This document shows positions 1-8,583 of a stretch of 17,968 bases of DNA, piece after piece. The translations under genes and the position numbers were made by a program. The notes below the pieces were generated by a model that saw nothing but the letters and a program-made list of their open reading frames with translations, had not been told where the DNA came from and did no database searches. The stretch's first letter is position 1, and each line of letters opens with the position of its first letter. Source of the DNA: Mucidula mucida (lineage: Eukaryota > Basidiomycota > Agaricomycetes > Agaricales > Physalacriaceae); NCBI GenBank assembly GCA_015501055.1, contig JADNYV010000683.1, positions 1-17,968 of the forward strand. Reading direction: 5' to 3'.

Positions 1-107
1 CCGATGATCTTGCCGGGCCGGTGGTGTTTTTGGCAAGTCACCTGGCCAAGTATATCACGGGGACGTCTTTACTTGTTGACGGTGGCCTTGCTGTTAACCT
101 CCAATGA
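1..107 (+). CDS. Short-chain dehydrogenase/reductase, C-terminal end (partial)
   Basis: Only the last ~34 codons are in the window, read in the frame starting at base 3 and ending at TGA 105-107. The tail has the pattern [12 protein letters not shown] ... [12 protein letters not shown], the standard C-terminal signature of classical SDR enzymes: helix with FLAS, then ITG and VDGG closing the NAD(P)-binding Rossmann fold. These enzymes oxidise or reduce alcohol/keto groups using NAD(P)(H). The substrate cannot be told because the catalytic Tyr-x-x-x-Lys and cofactor loop lie off the window. It converges with the cupin gene on the other strand, with 78 bases between the stops. Family assignment is firm; specific function is unknown. 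Confidence 0.88.
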   Translation, partial: DDLAGPVVFLASHLAKYITGTSLLVDGGLAVNLQ

Positions 108-185
108 AGTGTATATAACAACTTTAGAAGAGATTCTTGACTGAAGTTCGTAAAAACAGTGTACATTTTGCCCGAAGTGGCATCA

Positions 186-849
186 TCATACGGACATAAC
201 CGACAATGGTTGTCCATCCACCTCAACAGGTTCCGCGGAAACCAAGACAGTAACCCAGTGTGCCCAGTTCGTAGTCGACGGATTCTTCCAAGCATGCAAA
301 CCGCCTTTCATTACGACAACGTCCCCTGGCGTTTTGATATGCGTCTCTGACCCATCCTCCATCATAAGAATCAGCTCCCCTTCAACTAGACGATGTTAGT
401 CCAGTGGCAATATCGATAACGTTGCCTACCGAGGATGTTGTAATCCTGGGATGAGGAGCGATGCTTCACGTTAATCAGATAATGGTGCTGACATGGCTCG
501 CCACGACTGACCATGGGGGTGACTCCTCCGGGACACAGAAGAGTCGCTCCGGTATTTGCTCCTGGTCCCTTTGGAAGCAGATTCAGATTGTTCGGATCTA
601 GCTCTCTTTCAGCCCCATCTATACTTCAATCGAGATCAATATGGTCAATAGAGGAGAAAGAGCTACAAGTACCCACGAGGAGTTATTGTCTTTGGTCGGT
701 AGACCGTCTTCAATAATGTAGATGGTCGCTACTTTCGCTCCCAATGACGGGATATCGTGCCACTGCTGTTTGCTATCGATTTGTATGCATGCTTGCCCAT
801 CTTCGTTGTGAGAAGTAACGATACGACGAGTGTTGGGTGGGGTAGACAT
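186..849 (-). CDS. Cupin-domain protein, four exons, 172 aa
   Basis: Minus-strand exons 849-677, 623-512, 463-430 and 385-186 join into an uninterrupted 172-residue frame; introns are 53, 48 and 44 nt, all GT..AG. The start at 849 gives MSTPPNTRRIVTSHNEDG, which resembles the N-terminus of fungal small cupin proteins (RRIVTxHNxxG). Cupin core: PGGVTPM joined to HRSSSQDYNIL (first metal-ligand region), VEGELILMMEDG (strands between motifs), then TPGDVVVMKGGLHAWKNPS (second motif with its His). The protein is therefore a single-domain beta-barrel, probably metal-dependent; the family includes decarboxylases, isomerases and dioxygenases, so no reaction is assigned. No signal peptide is seen, so it is likely cytosolic. 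Longer upstream starts (to 984) were not used because a TATA-like box lies at 922-929. It is one of the few genes here with no frame breaks. Confidence 0.9.
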
Positions 850-921
850 GATGGTTTGTTCACAAGTGGAAATCAGAGTCTCGGGCCGTTGCCCGTGGAG
901 GTGTATGAGCTGGCAGTGGAT

Positions 922-929
922 CTTATATA
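922..929 (-). promoter_or_regulatory. TATA-like box of the cupin gene
   Basis: On the minus strand these bases read TATATAAG, 73-80 nt upstream of the chosen cupin ATG at 849. Position and sequence suit a core promoter, and this supports the ATG at 849 over the in-frame upstream ATG at 984. No transcription data are available, so this is inference. Confidence 0.4.
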
Positions 930-1004
930 AAGCAGATAAAGTACAACAAGCCCTCGACGCGAAGTCTACCGTACACGTACTCATGGTGCAGTATCTTTAA
1001 CTTA

Positions 1005-1247
1005 TTAGACAAGGCCACATGAATTCAAAGACGCGGACGTACAATAATAATACTCGTCGATGAGCGGTATCCAGTCCTTCAACAACGCACCGAAGAGACC
1101 AATCAGCGGAGTGTGCATAGTACGGTCTGCGACAGCGTCCAATTTGGGTCTAAAAGAGATATGAGGCAAATTTGCGAAACAAACGTTTGACATACCTTGT
1201 ATATGTTTTCCAAATGGAATCGCGAAGTAGATACCAAAGCATATCTC
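1005..1247 (-). pseudogene. 3' end of an unrecognised gene, truncated by the retroelement
   Basis: On the minus strand, coding-like sequence from the element edge (1247) to 1196 is followed by a well-formed 46-nt intron (1195-1150, GTATGT..TTTTAG) and a last exon 1149-1007 with stop TAA at 1005. The joined frame reads NRDMLWYLLRDSIWKTYTR, then PKLDAVADRTMHTPLIGLFG, ending ...LLKDWIPLIDEYYY and a short tail. It is rich in aromatic and hydrophobic residues. I do not recognise the family. Upstream of 1247 the frame runs straight into repeat A1 of the Ngaro-like element, so the 5' part of the gene is missing. That 5' part is not found at the other end of the element either. It could also be a chance ORF, but the clean intron and steady residue pattern argue for a real gene remnant. 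Confidence 0.5.
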
Positions 1248-1453
1248 TATTCCGCGATAAGTCATCGCGAGGTACGAGCGGTAAACTTATCTTAGGATAA
1301 GATAGTGCCGGGCCATCTAGGGCCGTAGTCATCTACTTCATACATGTACATACAACACGACAGCTTTACAATCCTTGGGGATACTACCTGTCGTGTTCTC
1401 CATCGTCGCGGTTACGCCTTCTGATCCTCGTTCTTTCCTGAAATTTCTTTTCT
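1248..1453 (+). repeat. Ngaro split direct repeat A1
   Basis: This 206-bp block matches 8345-8550 without a single difference (offset 7,097). It marks the 5' end of the retroelement and probably carries its promoter. Similarity stops abruptly after 1453, where the element's 5' leader to gag begins. Confidence 0.93.
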
Positions 1454-1592
1454 GTCCTTTCCTTCCTTGTTCAGCTGTGCTTTTCGTAAGGCAGTTGATT
1501 CAGGCTTCTATTCGTTAGGGCTTGCTATCGGTTGCCCTTCGTGGGGACTGATCCTTTTTTTTTCTGGACGACAAAATTTTCGCCTCGTCCCG

Positions 1593-2942
1593 ATGTCCGT
1601 AACTCAAGGCTCCCAGCAGCAAAATCCCGCCCCGCCGCCAGCACCGCCGCTATCGCCGCGCGTTCGTCGGACTCACACGATGCAGGCAATATGCGATATG
1701 TTCAAGAAACTCGATGTCACGCTCCGCTTGTCGAAGAACGCGGATATCGAGGTGGAAAATTTGGCGCGGGAGCAGAAGACGATGGATTTCACCATGGGTG
1801 TGGCTGGTGCGACGAGTGCTGGGTCACCTGCAGCTTCGTACATTTCATTCACGAAGGTGGAGGAGGCCGCGTTCTGTGAAACTGACTTCCTCTCCCACGT
1901 CAAGAAGGTCCCTACTTACGTCTGGAATGCGGTATCACTGTGGAAAGCGAAGGAGAAGAAGAAGAAGGAGGACGCGAAGGCGGTCGCCGATGCACCTAAG
2001 GATAACAAGTGCATGGACACGACGATGGAGGTGGCCAGGTTGCCCGGAGCTAAGATCGACGTCAAATTTCATCAGGTTTTATATGATACTGAAGAAATCA
2101 CTCCTCTCCCACAGTCTGTCTTCTCTAACGCCGCGCTGCGCTACATCTGGGAGCACGCTGCTACGCTTCCCACCATCAAGGCCAATCCTCAGCCCGGCTC
2201 TGTGGCCCGCCGTTATATTTCAATGTCGATGAGCTTGTGAAGCAATTCGGCGACGACGTTCGCCGTCGTACGGTCAGTACACTGAGTGCGCCCAAAATCG
2301 CCTCAGATTCTGCCGTTCAAGAGACAAGGCGGGCCCAAAGGGTCTTGGGCGCTTCGCTGGGCTCAGCATTATTCATTCTTTGATGGGCTCACAGAGAAGA
2401 TTGAGGAGTATGACGCTTGGGCTCCGTGGAAGCAAAGCTGCGTCGCGAGTATGCAAGCATGCCGACGGCTTACGATGGCGCGTTCTATGAGCGTGAGTAT
2501 TCGAATGCGTTGATTGCATTCAATGTAGGAAGCAGGCAGAGCAGTTGGTTGCAGAGGCGTTGAAGAGAGAACGGGCTGACGTTGCGTCACGGTCGGGCAA
2601 GAATTCCTCCGCGCGAGGCTCCGCTGATGGATTTTGCGCGGTTCATTTCGGGGTACACGCCGTGGTGAAGGCAAGGGAATCACCCCCGTCTGTCTCATCT
2701 GCGGGGAGAAGGGACACGTATCCACTAATCACGCACAGAAGTCGAACGCAAGGCCAATCTGGGGCATCCTACGTGACAAGAACATCGTCCATCCGACCTC
2801 GAGAGTCACCATCTGCTCATACTTCAATATCTATGGCTCCGGCAAGTGCAACCACAGCAATGCTGACCGCCTCGACGTCTGCGCATGGTGCGGCTCTCGG
2901 GACCATCATGCCTTCGCCTACTCCTGTCGCCCCCGCACCTGA
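1593..2942 (+). CDS. Gag-like ORF1 of the Ngaro element, with zinc-finger motifs; frame-broken
   Basis: Starts at ATG 1593 (MSVTQGSQQQ) after a ~140-nt leader. Residues ~1-30 are Pro/Gln-rich, followed by a helical region with a Lys-rich stretch (KEKKKKEDAK) and an acidic/aromatic segment. The frame then moves several times: near CCC 2206-2208, GGG 2359-2361, around 2428, around 2526, and between 2545 and 2634. It ends in a frame (2634-2942, TGA) holding a zinc knuckle of the form C-x2-C-x4-H-x4-H (CLICGEKGHVSTNH, 2691-2732). A second Cys/His cluster follows at 2814-2933 (C..KCNH..CAWCG..HH..C). This is the usual layout of the nucleic-acid-binding ORF upstream of RT in basidiomycete Ngaro elements: a structural protein packaging the element RNA. 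Either this copy is damaged or the breaks are sequencing slips; the residues themselves look conserved. Confidence 0.7.
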
Positions 2943-5049
2943 GAGCGGACTCTCCTCCACTCGTCCATTCCTTGCTTACACGAACTTTGCTGATACCATT
3001 CACCGACGATTGCCCCTCGCTCATTCTTCTGACTCTGATAATGAAATCTTCTCAAGAATTATAACGCCCTACGACGCAGATGCTTTCGAACGCTTACTTG
3101 ATCAACATAATTTAACATCCAGATATCCTCTTCTCTGCTCTAATCTTCGCAATGGATTTCCCCTCGGCCGCATGCCAATCCTCACTTCCACGATTATTAT
3201 TCCGAACCATCCATCCTGCATCACCTACAAGCACGCGGTCAACAAGTATATCACAGACGAACTCGCAGCAAATCGCATCTCTGGTCCTTTCTCGCGTTCA
3301 GACGTGGAGCGGATCCTGCATGGTCCGTTTCACTGTTCTCCTCTGATTGTCGCGCCGGCGTCGCAAGGCCCGGGTTTGCCTGACAAGTTGCGCGTGTGCC
3401 GCCACTTGTCGAAACGTTGTCATGAAGCTCTGGCAGTGAACGATTTCATCGACAAGGAGGACTTCCCGACGCACTTTGACATGGCCCCTCGTGTTGAACA
3501 AATTGTGAGTAGTCTCTTTCGTGTTTAAGGGTATATAGCCTTTATTTCTTTATTTCCTTCTTCTTTTCGGGGGTGTGCTTCAGTGAAGTAGCTTGTTTTT
3601 TCCTCCTCGCAGGCGTGCTCGGTTGAGTCGTCATTGCTCCTACTCGCGGGCGTCCTCGGTTGAGGCGTCATGCTGCTCCCCGTGTGGGATGCAACCGAGC
3701 ACTCCTGCGTGAGGCGTCTCATTCCTTCCTTCGAGCTGTGTCTCGCTTCCTCCTGTCGTGCCAGTTGGCTGACATTTCCTCTTCAGGTGGCAAATGCGCC
3801 TCCCGGTACTCAAGCATGTACCAAGGATATTGTGAAATTCCATCGCACCTGCCCGGTCCTTCCTGACCATAAACCCTTCTTGGTGTTCCAGGGTGATTAT
3901 TTGCGTAGTGGTGCATTCTCCTCTTCTAACAACCTTTTGATAAGGCGACCCGGAGGACTTTTACATAGAGCACACTTTCCCGTTTGGTGCTGCATCTGCT
4001 AGCAGCAATGCCGGCATGATTGCGAACGCTCTGATGCATGTATGGGAGGCACAGGGTGTTGACGTCGGACTCAAGTATGAGGACGACATCAAGAATGTCC
4101 GTTACGCCACCCGTCTTGGCCCGGTCATAGCTGGCGTGTTTCGCTACGACTTCGATTATGAGGATATGATGGCCATGGTCGCGCCGCTCCTCACGCCATG
4201 GAACATAAGGGTGATACAGACTTTGTCTTCTGACTACTTTCATTGGCTACCTCTGGCACTTTGCGGAGCGTTGGGTGGGGTTTACCGAGGAGAAACACAT
4301 GAAATTCCTGCAGCGCGCTGAGGTTTTCGCTGCCAGTTTCGCGGGTACTTCTTGCGCACTCGAGGAAGTCAACAAGATCCACGGCTCTCTTTGCCACGTC
4401 GCCTTTGTTCACACAATCGGCACTGCATATCTCTCCTCCCTCTCCAACTTCGCCGCCTCTTTTAAGGGCAACGAGTTCGTTCGTCGACACCCTCCGCCAT
4501 CAGTTATATCCGATGTCAAGTGGTGGGTGCAGAAGCTTTCTGTACCTAACTTCACACGTCCGCTGAAGGTACTGGGTCTGCCTAAGAACTTGCGTCTCTT
4601 TGCGGATGCCTCGACGTCGTGGGGAATTGGAATCCTCATTGGCGGCAAATGGGCCGCATTTCGTCTTGTTCCAAACTGGAAGGAGTTGGCACCAGGTCGG
4701 GACATTGGTTGGCTCGAGACGATAGCCATCGAGATTCTACTCCTCTTCCTTCAGGCCATGAAGGTCACCGACACTCATCTCCTAATTCACTCCGATAACC
4801 AAGGGTCTATTGGATCTTTTCGAAAGGGCCGTTGCCCCAATCCGTTCATTAACCTCTCTATTTGTTGCTCCTTCACAACTCTCGTCGCAACCGGCATCTC
4901 TCCTGCCTACGAATATATTGAAACTTCTCTCAATCCGGCTGACCCCATCTCGCGCGGGGAATTTGGTCCGCCGGAGTTGAAACTACGCACTGCATTGTGC
5001 TCCCAGAGGAGCTTCATGGACTTCTTGTCCATGTCTAGTTCTCGTTTAG
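2833..5049 (+). CDS. Reverse transcriptase - RNase H of the Ngaro element
   Basis: The first ATG in this frame is 2833, overlapping the end of gag. Exon 1 (to 3504) holds the RT fingers (NGFPLGRMPIL, PNHPSCITYKHAV, HGPFHCSPLIVAPASQGP, DKLRVCRHLSKR). A 282-nt intron (3505-3786, GTGAGT..TTCAG) follows, then VANAPPGTQACTKDIVKFHR. A 52-nt intron comes next (3893-3944, branch CTAAC), then the palm with FPFGAASASSNAGM and the catalytic YEDD box at 4076-4087. Two frame changes occur near 4203 and 4235. RNase H follows with its acidic residues in FADAS, WLETIAIE, HSDNQG and NPADPISR. A candidate 53-nt intron (4997-5049, GTGCTC..TTTAG) would join this frame to the recombinase, making one RT-RH-YR polyprotein. 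The enzyme copies element RNA into DNA. Domain identity is certain; exact exon ends near 4200 and 5000 are not. Confidence 0.85.
3609..3712 (+). repeat. Imperfect tandem repeat plus inverted copy inside RT intron 1
   Basis: Two units of about 37 nt lie end to end (3609-3645 and 3646-3683), sharing the core CTCGGTTGAG and CGTCAT. A partial inverted copy follows (CAACCGAGCACTCCTGC, about 3691-3707). They sit within the unusually long 282-nt first intron of the RT gene. The inverted copy could pair with either unit to form a hairpin in the transcript. No function is known. Confidence 0.5.
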
Positions 5050-6714
5050 TTTTGCGGCGCCGTTCGCCGCGGATGGTAGTGAGGGCGATGACTTTGAAGG
5101 GTCGTCGCCTCCGCGACTCACTTCCACCCAAATCCTCTCACCTCCTTCAGCCTCTCCACCTTCATTCCCATCTGTATTCAGCTTTGACTTCCGCTCATTG
5201 CCACCCGCCGCTGCACCGGCTCCTCCTTGTGGAGATCCATCTTTTAGATTTAAAACTTCTCCCTTTGATCTCTCATCCGACGACCCACCGCCTACCACAT
5301 CAACTTCTCCGCCTGTATCACTCTTTCCATCTCTCCCTACTTCTGCATCATCGGCCCCATCATCCAGCACTCTCCCTCTCTTTTCAGCTCCTCAAGTTGC
5401 ACAACCGACATCCTCTCGCAGCGCGGCACTCATTCCACGGCCTCTCACAAAGACAGCTCGCAAGCCGCGTCAGGCGGACCGCATCGCCAACAATGAACTT
5501 CGACCTCACATCCTGGCACCGGATCGCCTATTTGGATGGACATCCGAATACGCCCAGATCCACAAGAAGGCGTTGGACGACGAACTTCCTCCGGAACTAG
5601 TTGAGCTCGCTTTCATGTTGCTGCGCAATGCATACGCGCCAAGTACGAAGGGGACTTACGCAGCGGGTATCCTGCGATTCAATCAGTTCTGCAACCTGCA
5701 CAATATCTCCGAGTCTCAACGCATGCCGGCATCCTATGCGCTTTTGTGCGCCTTCATCGGTCAGTACAAGGGCCAAGTTGGGGGTAACGCGGTGAAGAAT
5801 TGGTTGTCGGGTATCAAGGCGTGGCATGACGTGAACGGCGCGCCGTGGTATGGTCACCACCGCTGGGTCAAACTTGCGCGTGTTTCTGCCAGGAAAGAAG
5901 GCGCCTCTCACAAGCGTCCATTGCGTGCCCCGGTTTCGATTGCACACTTGAAAGCGCTTCGTGAGGATCTTGATCTATCAAAACCCCGCGACGCGGCTGT
6001 CTGGGCGGTGGTGTCAGCCACTTTCTGGGGTTGTCGTCGACTTGGAGAAACTGTTGTCGCCAAGGTTTCAGACTTTGATGCAGCTTATCATGTTACACGC
6101 GGTGTGAAGTATGTTCTTCTACTCTTGGTCAAGAGTGAGATCTGACAATAAAGTTTAGTATCTCGCTTATTCAACGCAATGGCGTGTCATCTGCGAGTTT
6201 TCGGATTCCTTGGTCCAAGACTACTAAGGAGGCCGGGGCCGCTGTTATTCTTACCGCTCAACACGACGCACTTTGTCCAGTTGCCGCTCTTCGCAACCAC
6301 CTCAAAGTCAACGCGTCAGTCACGAAGGAGGCGCCATTATTTGCCTACGCGGCATCAGGAAGCAGTTGGTCTCACCTCGCCAAACCCGCCTTTCTTGCCC
6401 GCTGTTACAAATGCTGGAAACATTATGTTCTCTACCACGTTCTCGGGCACAGTTTTAGGATTGGTGGGGCAGTTGAGCTGCTTCTGGCCGGAGTACCTCC
6501 AGAGACGGTCGCGGCCACAGGCGGGTGGACTTCACTCGCTTTCTTGCTCTACTGGCGTCGTATGGAAGAAATCATTCCTCTCTCCACATCAAAAGCTTAT
6601 CGTCAATCTCATCTCGTCGACCTCGCCGCCACATTCGAGAAATTCCGTGTGGCTTGTAAAATACCTGCTGCTCTCATTGGTTCCTATGACGGATCCTTAG
6701 ATGATTTAGATTAA
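5050..6714 (+). CDS. Tyrosine recombinase of the Ngaro element
   Basis: Exon 1 runs in one frame to 6108. A canonical 50-nt intron (6109-6158, GTATGT..TTTAG, CTGAC branch) leads to exon 2 (6159-6714, TAA). The first ~130 residues are Pro/Ser-rich linker. Then comes an N-terminal SAM-like DNA-binding part (LLRNAYAPSTKGTYAAGI ... LCAFIGQYKG) and the catalytic domain. Catalytic residues visible: Arg in GCRRLGE (~6033-6038), His-x-x-Arg in GHSFRIGGA (His 6448-6450, Arg 6457-6459), GGW, and Tyr in LLYWRR (6550-6552). The enzyme probably integrates the circular cDNA without a target-site duplication. No ATG occurs in frame before the core. The protein is therefore probably made as part of the RT-RH polyprotein, through the possible intron 4997-5049 or a -1 frameshift. 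The catalytic domain is unbroken in this copy. Confidence 0.88.
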
Positions 6715-6894
6715 TACTTGCTTATGCTCATACATGCTCTTATGCTTACTGCTCTGCTTATATGTCTTATATTACGTGAATCGTTGTTCAATTAGCTGTT
6801 TGTTGAACTTAACTTGCTCCTCGCTCAGCCTTTTGGTGGGGAAACTGGATTCGTTTCTCTGTCCGAATCAGTTGTTGTGAGCCTTCGCTCGGGT
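6715..6894 (+). other. 3' untranslated spacer between recombinase and B1
   Basis: This is AT-richer sequence with repeated CTTATGCTCATAC-like words directly after the recombinase stop. I see no gene in it. It is probably the 3' UTR of the element, before repeat B1 begins at 6895. Confidence 0.5.
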
Positions 6895-7127
6895 TGGTGT
6901 TTCCTGATTTGGCCTTCGTCTCGAATTCGGTTTCCCGCACGCTCAAGACTGGTCTGTCTGCCTTGGGGTTCCGTCGGCTCCAGCCGGTTTCCCCTCTCGG
7001 GACTCTCGTTCCCTGCAATTTCAATGACCACATATGGTCTTTTGGAATTGGTCATCACGGTCTCCTTTCCCCTTTCCCTCTTGACCGTGAAGCCGGCAGA
7101 CCCGTCTTCGACACAACACGCAGTATA

Positions 7128-7144
7128 CTGTAGCGATTCGACCG
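7128..7144 (+). repeat. Left terminal inverted repeat
   Basis: CTGTAGCGATTCGACCG, directly after the left TA duplicate (7126-7127). It matches the right terminus in 15 of 17 positions. Confidence 0.85.
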
Positions 7145-7183
7145 TAACTTCACACCATGTGATGCGTTATGGTGTGAAGTTAC
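7144..7183 (+). repeat. Perfect 15-bp hairpin beside the left terminus
   Basis: GTAACTTCACACCAT (7144-7158) is followed after a 10-nt loop by its exact reverse complement (7169-7183). It adjoins the left inverted repeat of the nested element. It could be a transposase-binding subterminal site, a cruciform, or a remnant of a shorter nested insertion. Confidence 0.8.
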
Positions 7184-7451
7184 AGGATCGAGCTTCAGAA
7201 CTCACTGTGATCCGTGATGCAATATCCCTTAGCTTCACGGTCAATTTATCAGAGCTATGACATAAGTTTCATGTGCCGTGTAAGCCGAGTCTCTTAGAAT
7301 ATCCAAAGGAAGGTCTATATGGAGATAAAGAAAAAATGTGAATCCGGCCGTACAACACGCTTCCGGATTTCTTAATCGTATGTGAACCTCGCCTTGTTTC
7401 GTAGTTCTCTGCTGATGTCTTATAGATCTCTTTCATACCTACAATAAGCCC

Positions 7452-7945
7452 ATGTACGACGTCTATGCTGAGCACCAGCGACAGCTTCATGCATCCAACC
7501 CGCGTCTCCGGCAGAATTTGCGAACAGTGTTTTCTGCTGTCTTACTGTTAACAGCGGCCCCAGGACTGTCACGGACCCGCACGCGGATAGTGCCAACCGC
7601 CCTGATGGATGGTGCGGTATTACCTGTTGCGGTCCTTTTGATCACAAGCGCGGCGGTCAACTCGTTCTCTGGGACCTAAAACTCGTCATCGACTTTCCCC
7701 CCGGTTGCACAATCTTCATTCCGTCCGCTCTTCTTGTTCATTCTAATTGCCCAATTCAACCGGGTGAGCGCCGTTACTCAATGACTCAGTACACTGCTGG
7801 GGGATTGTTTCGTTGGGTAGCAAACGGATTCCAGACCCAGGAGAAGTTCTGGGAGAATGCTTCCGAGGAGGAACACGCACAGTGGCTGACTGATCGTGCG
7901 ACTCGCTGGGAGCGTGGTCTTGCACTCTTCCCTATAATTCCATAA
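7452..7945 (+). pseudogene. TET/JBP-like 2-oxoglutarate/Fe(II) dioxygenase, C-terminal catalytic fragment
   Basis: The reading starts at or before ATG 7452 (MYDVYAEHQRQLHASNPRLR). It slips by one base at TTT 7517-7519 and continues to TAA 7943-7945. The double-stranded beta-helix core is visible: iron ligands in the HxD motif (PHADSANRPDGWC), then DHKRGGQLVLWDLKLVIDFP, a strand IFIPSALLVHSN with the distal His, and Arg in PGERRYSMTQY that would hold 2-oxoglutarate. The tail is GGLFRWVANGFQ and a Trp-rich end. Fungal proteins with this pattern are expanded in mushrooms. I place it with the TET/JBP-like oxygenases, which oxidise methyl groups on DNA bases, but that subfamily call is from memory of motifs. 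The N-terminal half is absent. The catalytic residues are all present, so it may be cargo of the TIR element rather than plain debris. Confidence 0.6.
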
Positions 7946-8239
7946 GTACTTCGAACCGTATTCCTCTACCTCGCTATTGGGTTCTTTCTTGTATTGTATT
8001 GTAGTGTTACCTTTGTAAACATGTATTTCGTCAATTTAAGCACCTGTGTTATGCTGTTTGCCTTCCTCAAGTATGTATTAAACTCTATAGTAGATGTAAG
8101 TCAAGTAGAAGGTGGTAAAACTACGAAAAATTAAGCTATTTAGTGCATGAAAAGATATAGCTTCATGAGGCTCCGTGACCCAATATGGGACATGTATAGC
8201 TTCACTTCACACTCGACCGTGATCCGTTATCTGAATTAG

Positions 8240-8256
8240 CGGTCGAAACACTACAG
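8240..8256 (-). repeat. Right terminal inverted repeat
   Basis: The reverse complement reads CTGTAGTGTTTCGACCG, ending directly before the right TA duplicate (8257-8258). Confidence 0.85.
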
Positions 8257-8344
8257 TAGTATCACTATATTCGTGCACCTTCCTCTTCTCTTCCTCTCTT
8301 CTTCTTCTCCCTCTTTCACAGCCCGATTGTGGCCAAACCTATCT

Positions 8345-8550
8345 TATTCCGCGATAAGTCATCGCGAGGTACGAGCGGTAAACTTATCTTAGGATAAGAT
8401 AGTGCCGGGCCATCTAGGGCCGTAGTCATCTACTTCATACATGTACATACAACACGACAGCTTTACAATCCTTGGGGATACTACCTGTCGTGTTCTCCAT
8501 CGTCGCGGTTACGCCTTCTGATCCTCGTTCTTTCCTGAAATTTCTTTTCT
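8345..8550 (+). repeat. Ngaro split direct repeat A2
   Basis: Identical to A1 over 206 bp. It overlaps the end of B1 by the shared TAT core (8345-8347). A 33-nt spacer (8551-8583), similar only in pieces to the sequence after A1, separates it from B2. Confidence 0.93.
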
Positions 8551-8583
8551 CCCACCCTCCCGCACCTTGTTTTCTTCAGTGTG

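Larger units (their letters stand above)
7128..8256. mobile_element. TIR element with TA target duplication, nested in B1
   Basis: The insertion is delimited exactly by comparison with intact B2: B2 reads CAGTA-TA-GTATCAC where B1 has TA-[1,129 bp]-TA. The ends are inverted repeats: CTGTAGCGATTCGACCG on the left and CTGTAGTGTTTCGACCG (reverse complement) on the right, 15 of 17 matching. The motif TAGCTTCA recurs in the subterminal parts (about 7229, 8157, 8195). No transposase is recognised, so it is non-autonomous; its one coding stretch is a dioxygenase fragment. A TA duplication fits Tc1/mariner-like and some other cut-and-paste families. TET/JBP-like genes of basidiomycetes are known mainly from association with Kyakuja-Dileera-Zisupton transposons, so the family is left open. 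Confidence 0.88.
6895..8347 (+). repeat. Ngaro repeat B1, interrupted by a DNA element
   Basis: B1 matches B2 in two pieces: 6895-7127 pairs with 8584-8816 (offset 1,689, two mismatches), and 8259-8347 pairs with 8817-8905 without a difference. The 1,129-bp gap between them is the nested element at 7128-8256 plus one TA duplicate. The right piece holds a long pyrimidine tract followed by CACAG and ends at the TAT core shared with A2. Confidence 0.92.

Noticed and set aside
2545..2832. N-terminal extension of the RT protein in its own frame
   Set aside because: The frame has no ATG before 2833 and is low in complexity, while the overlapping frame holds clear zinc-finger motifs of gag.
5050..5600. 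Continuation of the RT/RNase H frame to 5600
   Set aside because: The frame stays open by chance with Leu/His-rich low-complexity sequence; the recombinase is read in another frame over the same bases.
7128..8256. Part of the B repeat lost from B2
   Set aside because: Inverted termini and a TA duplication show an insertion into B1 rather than a deletion from B2.
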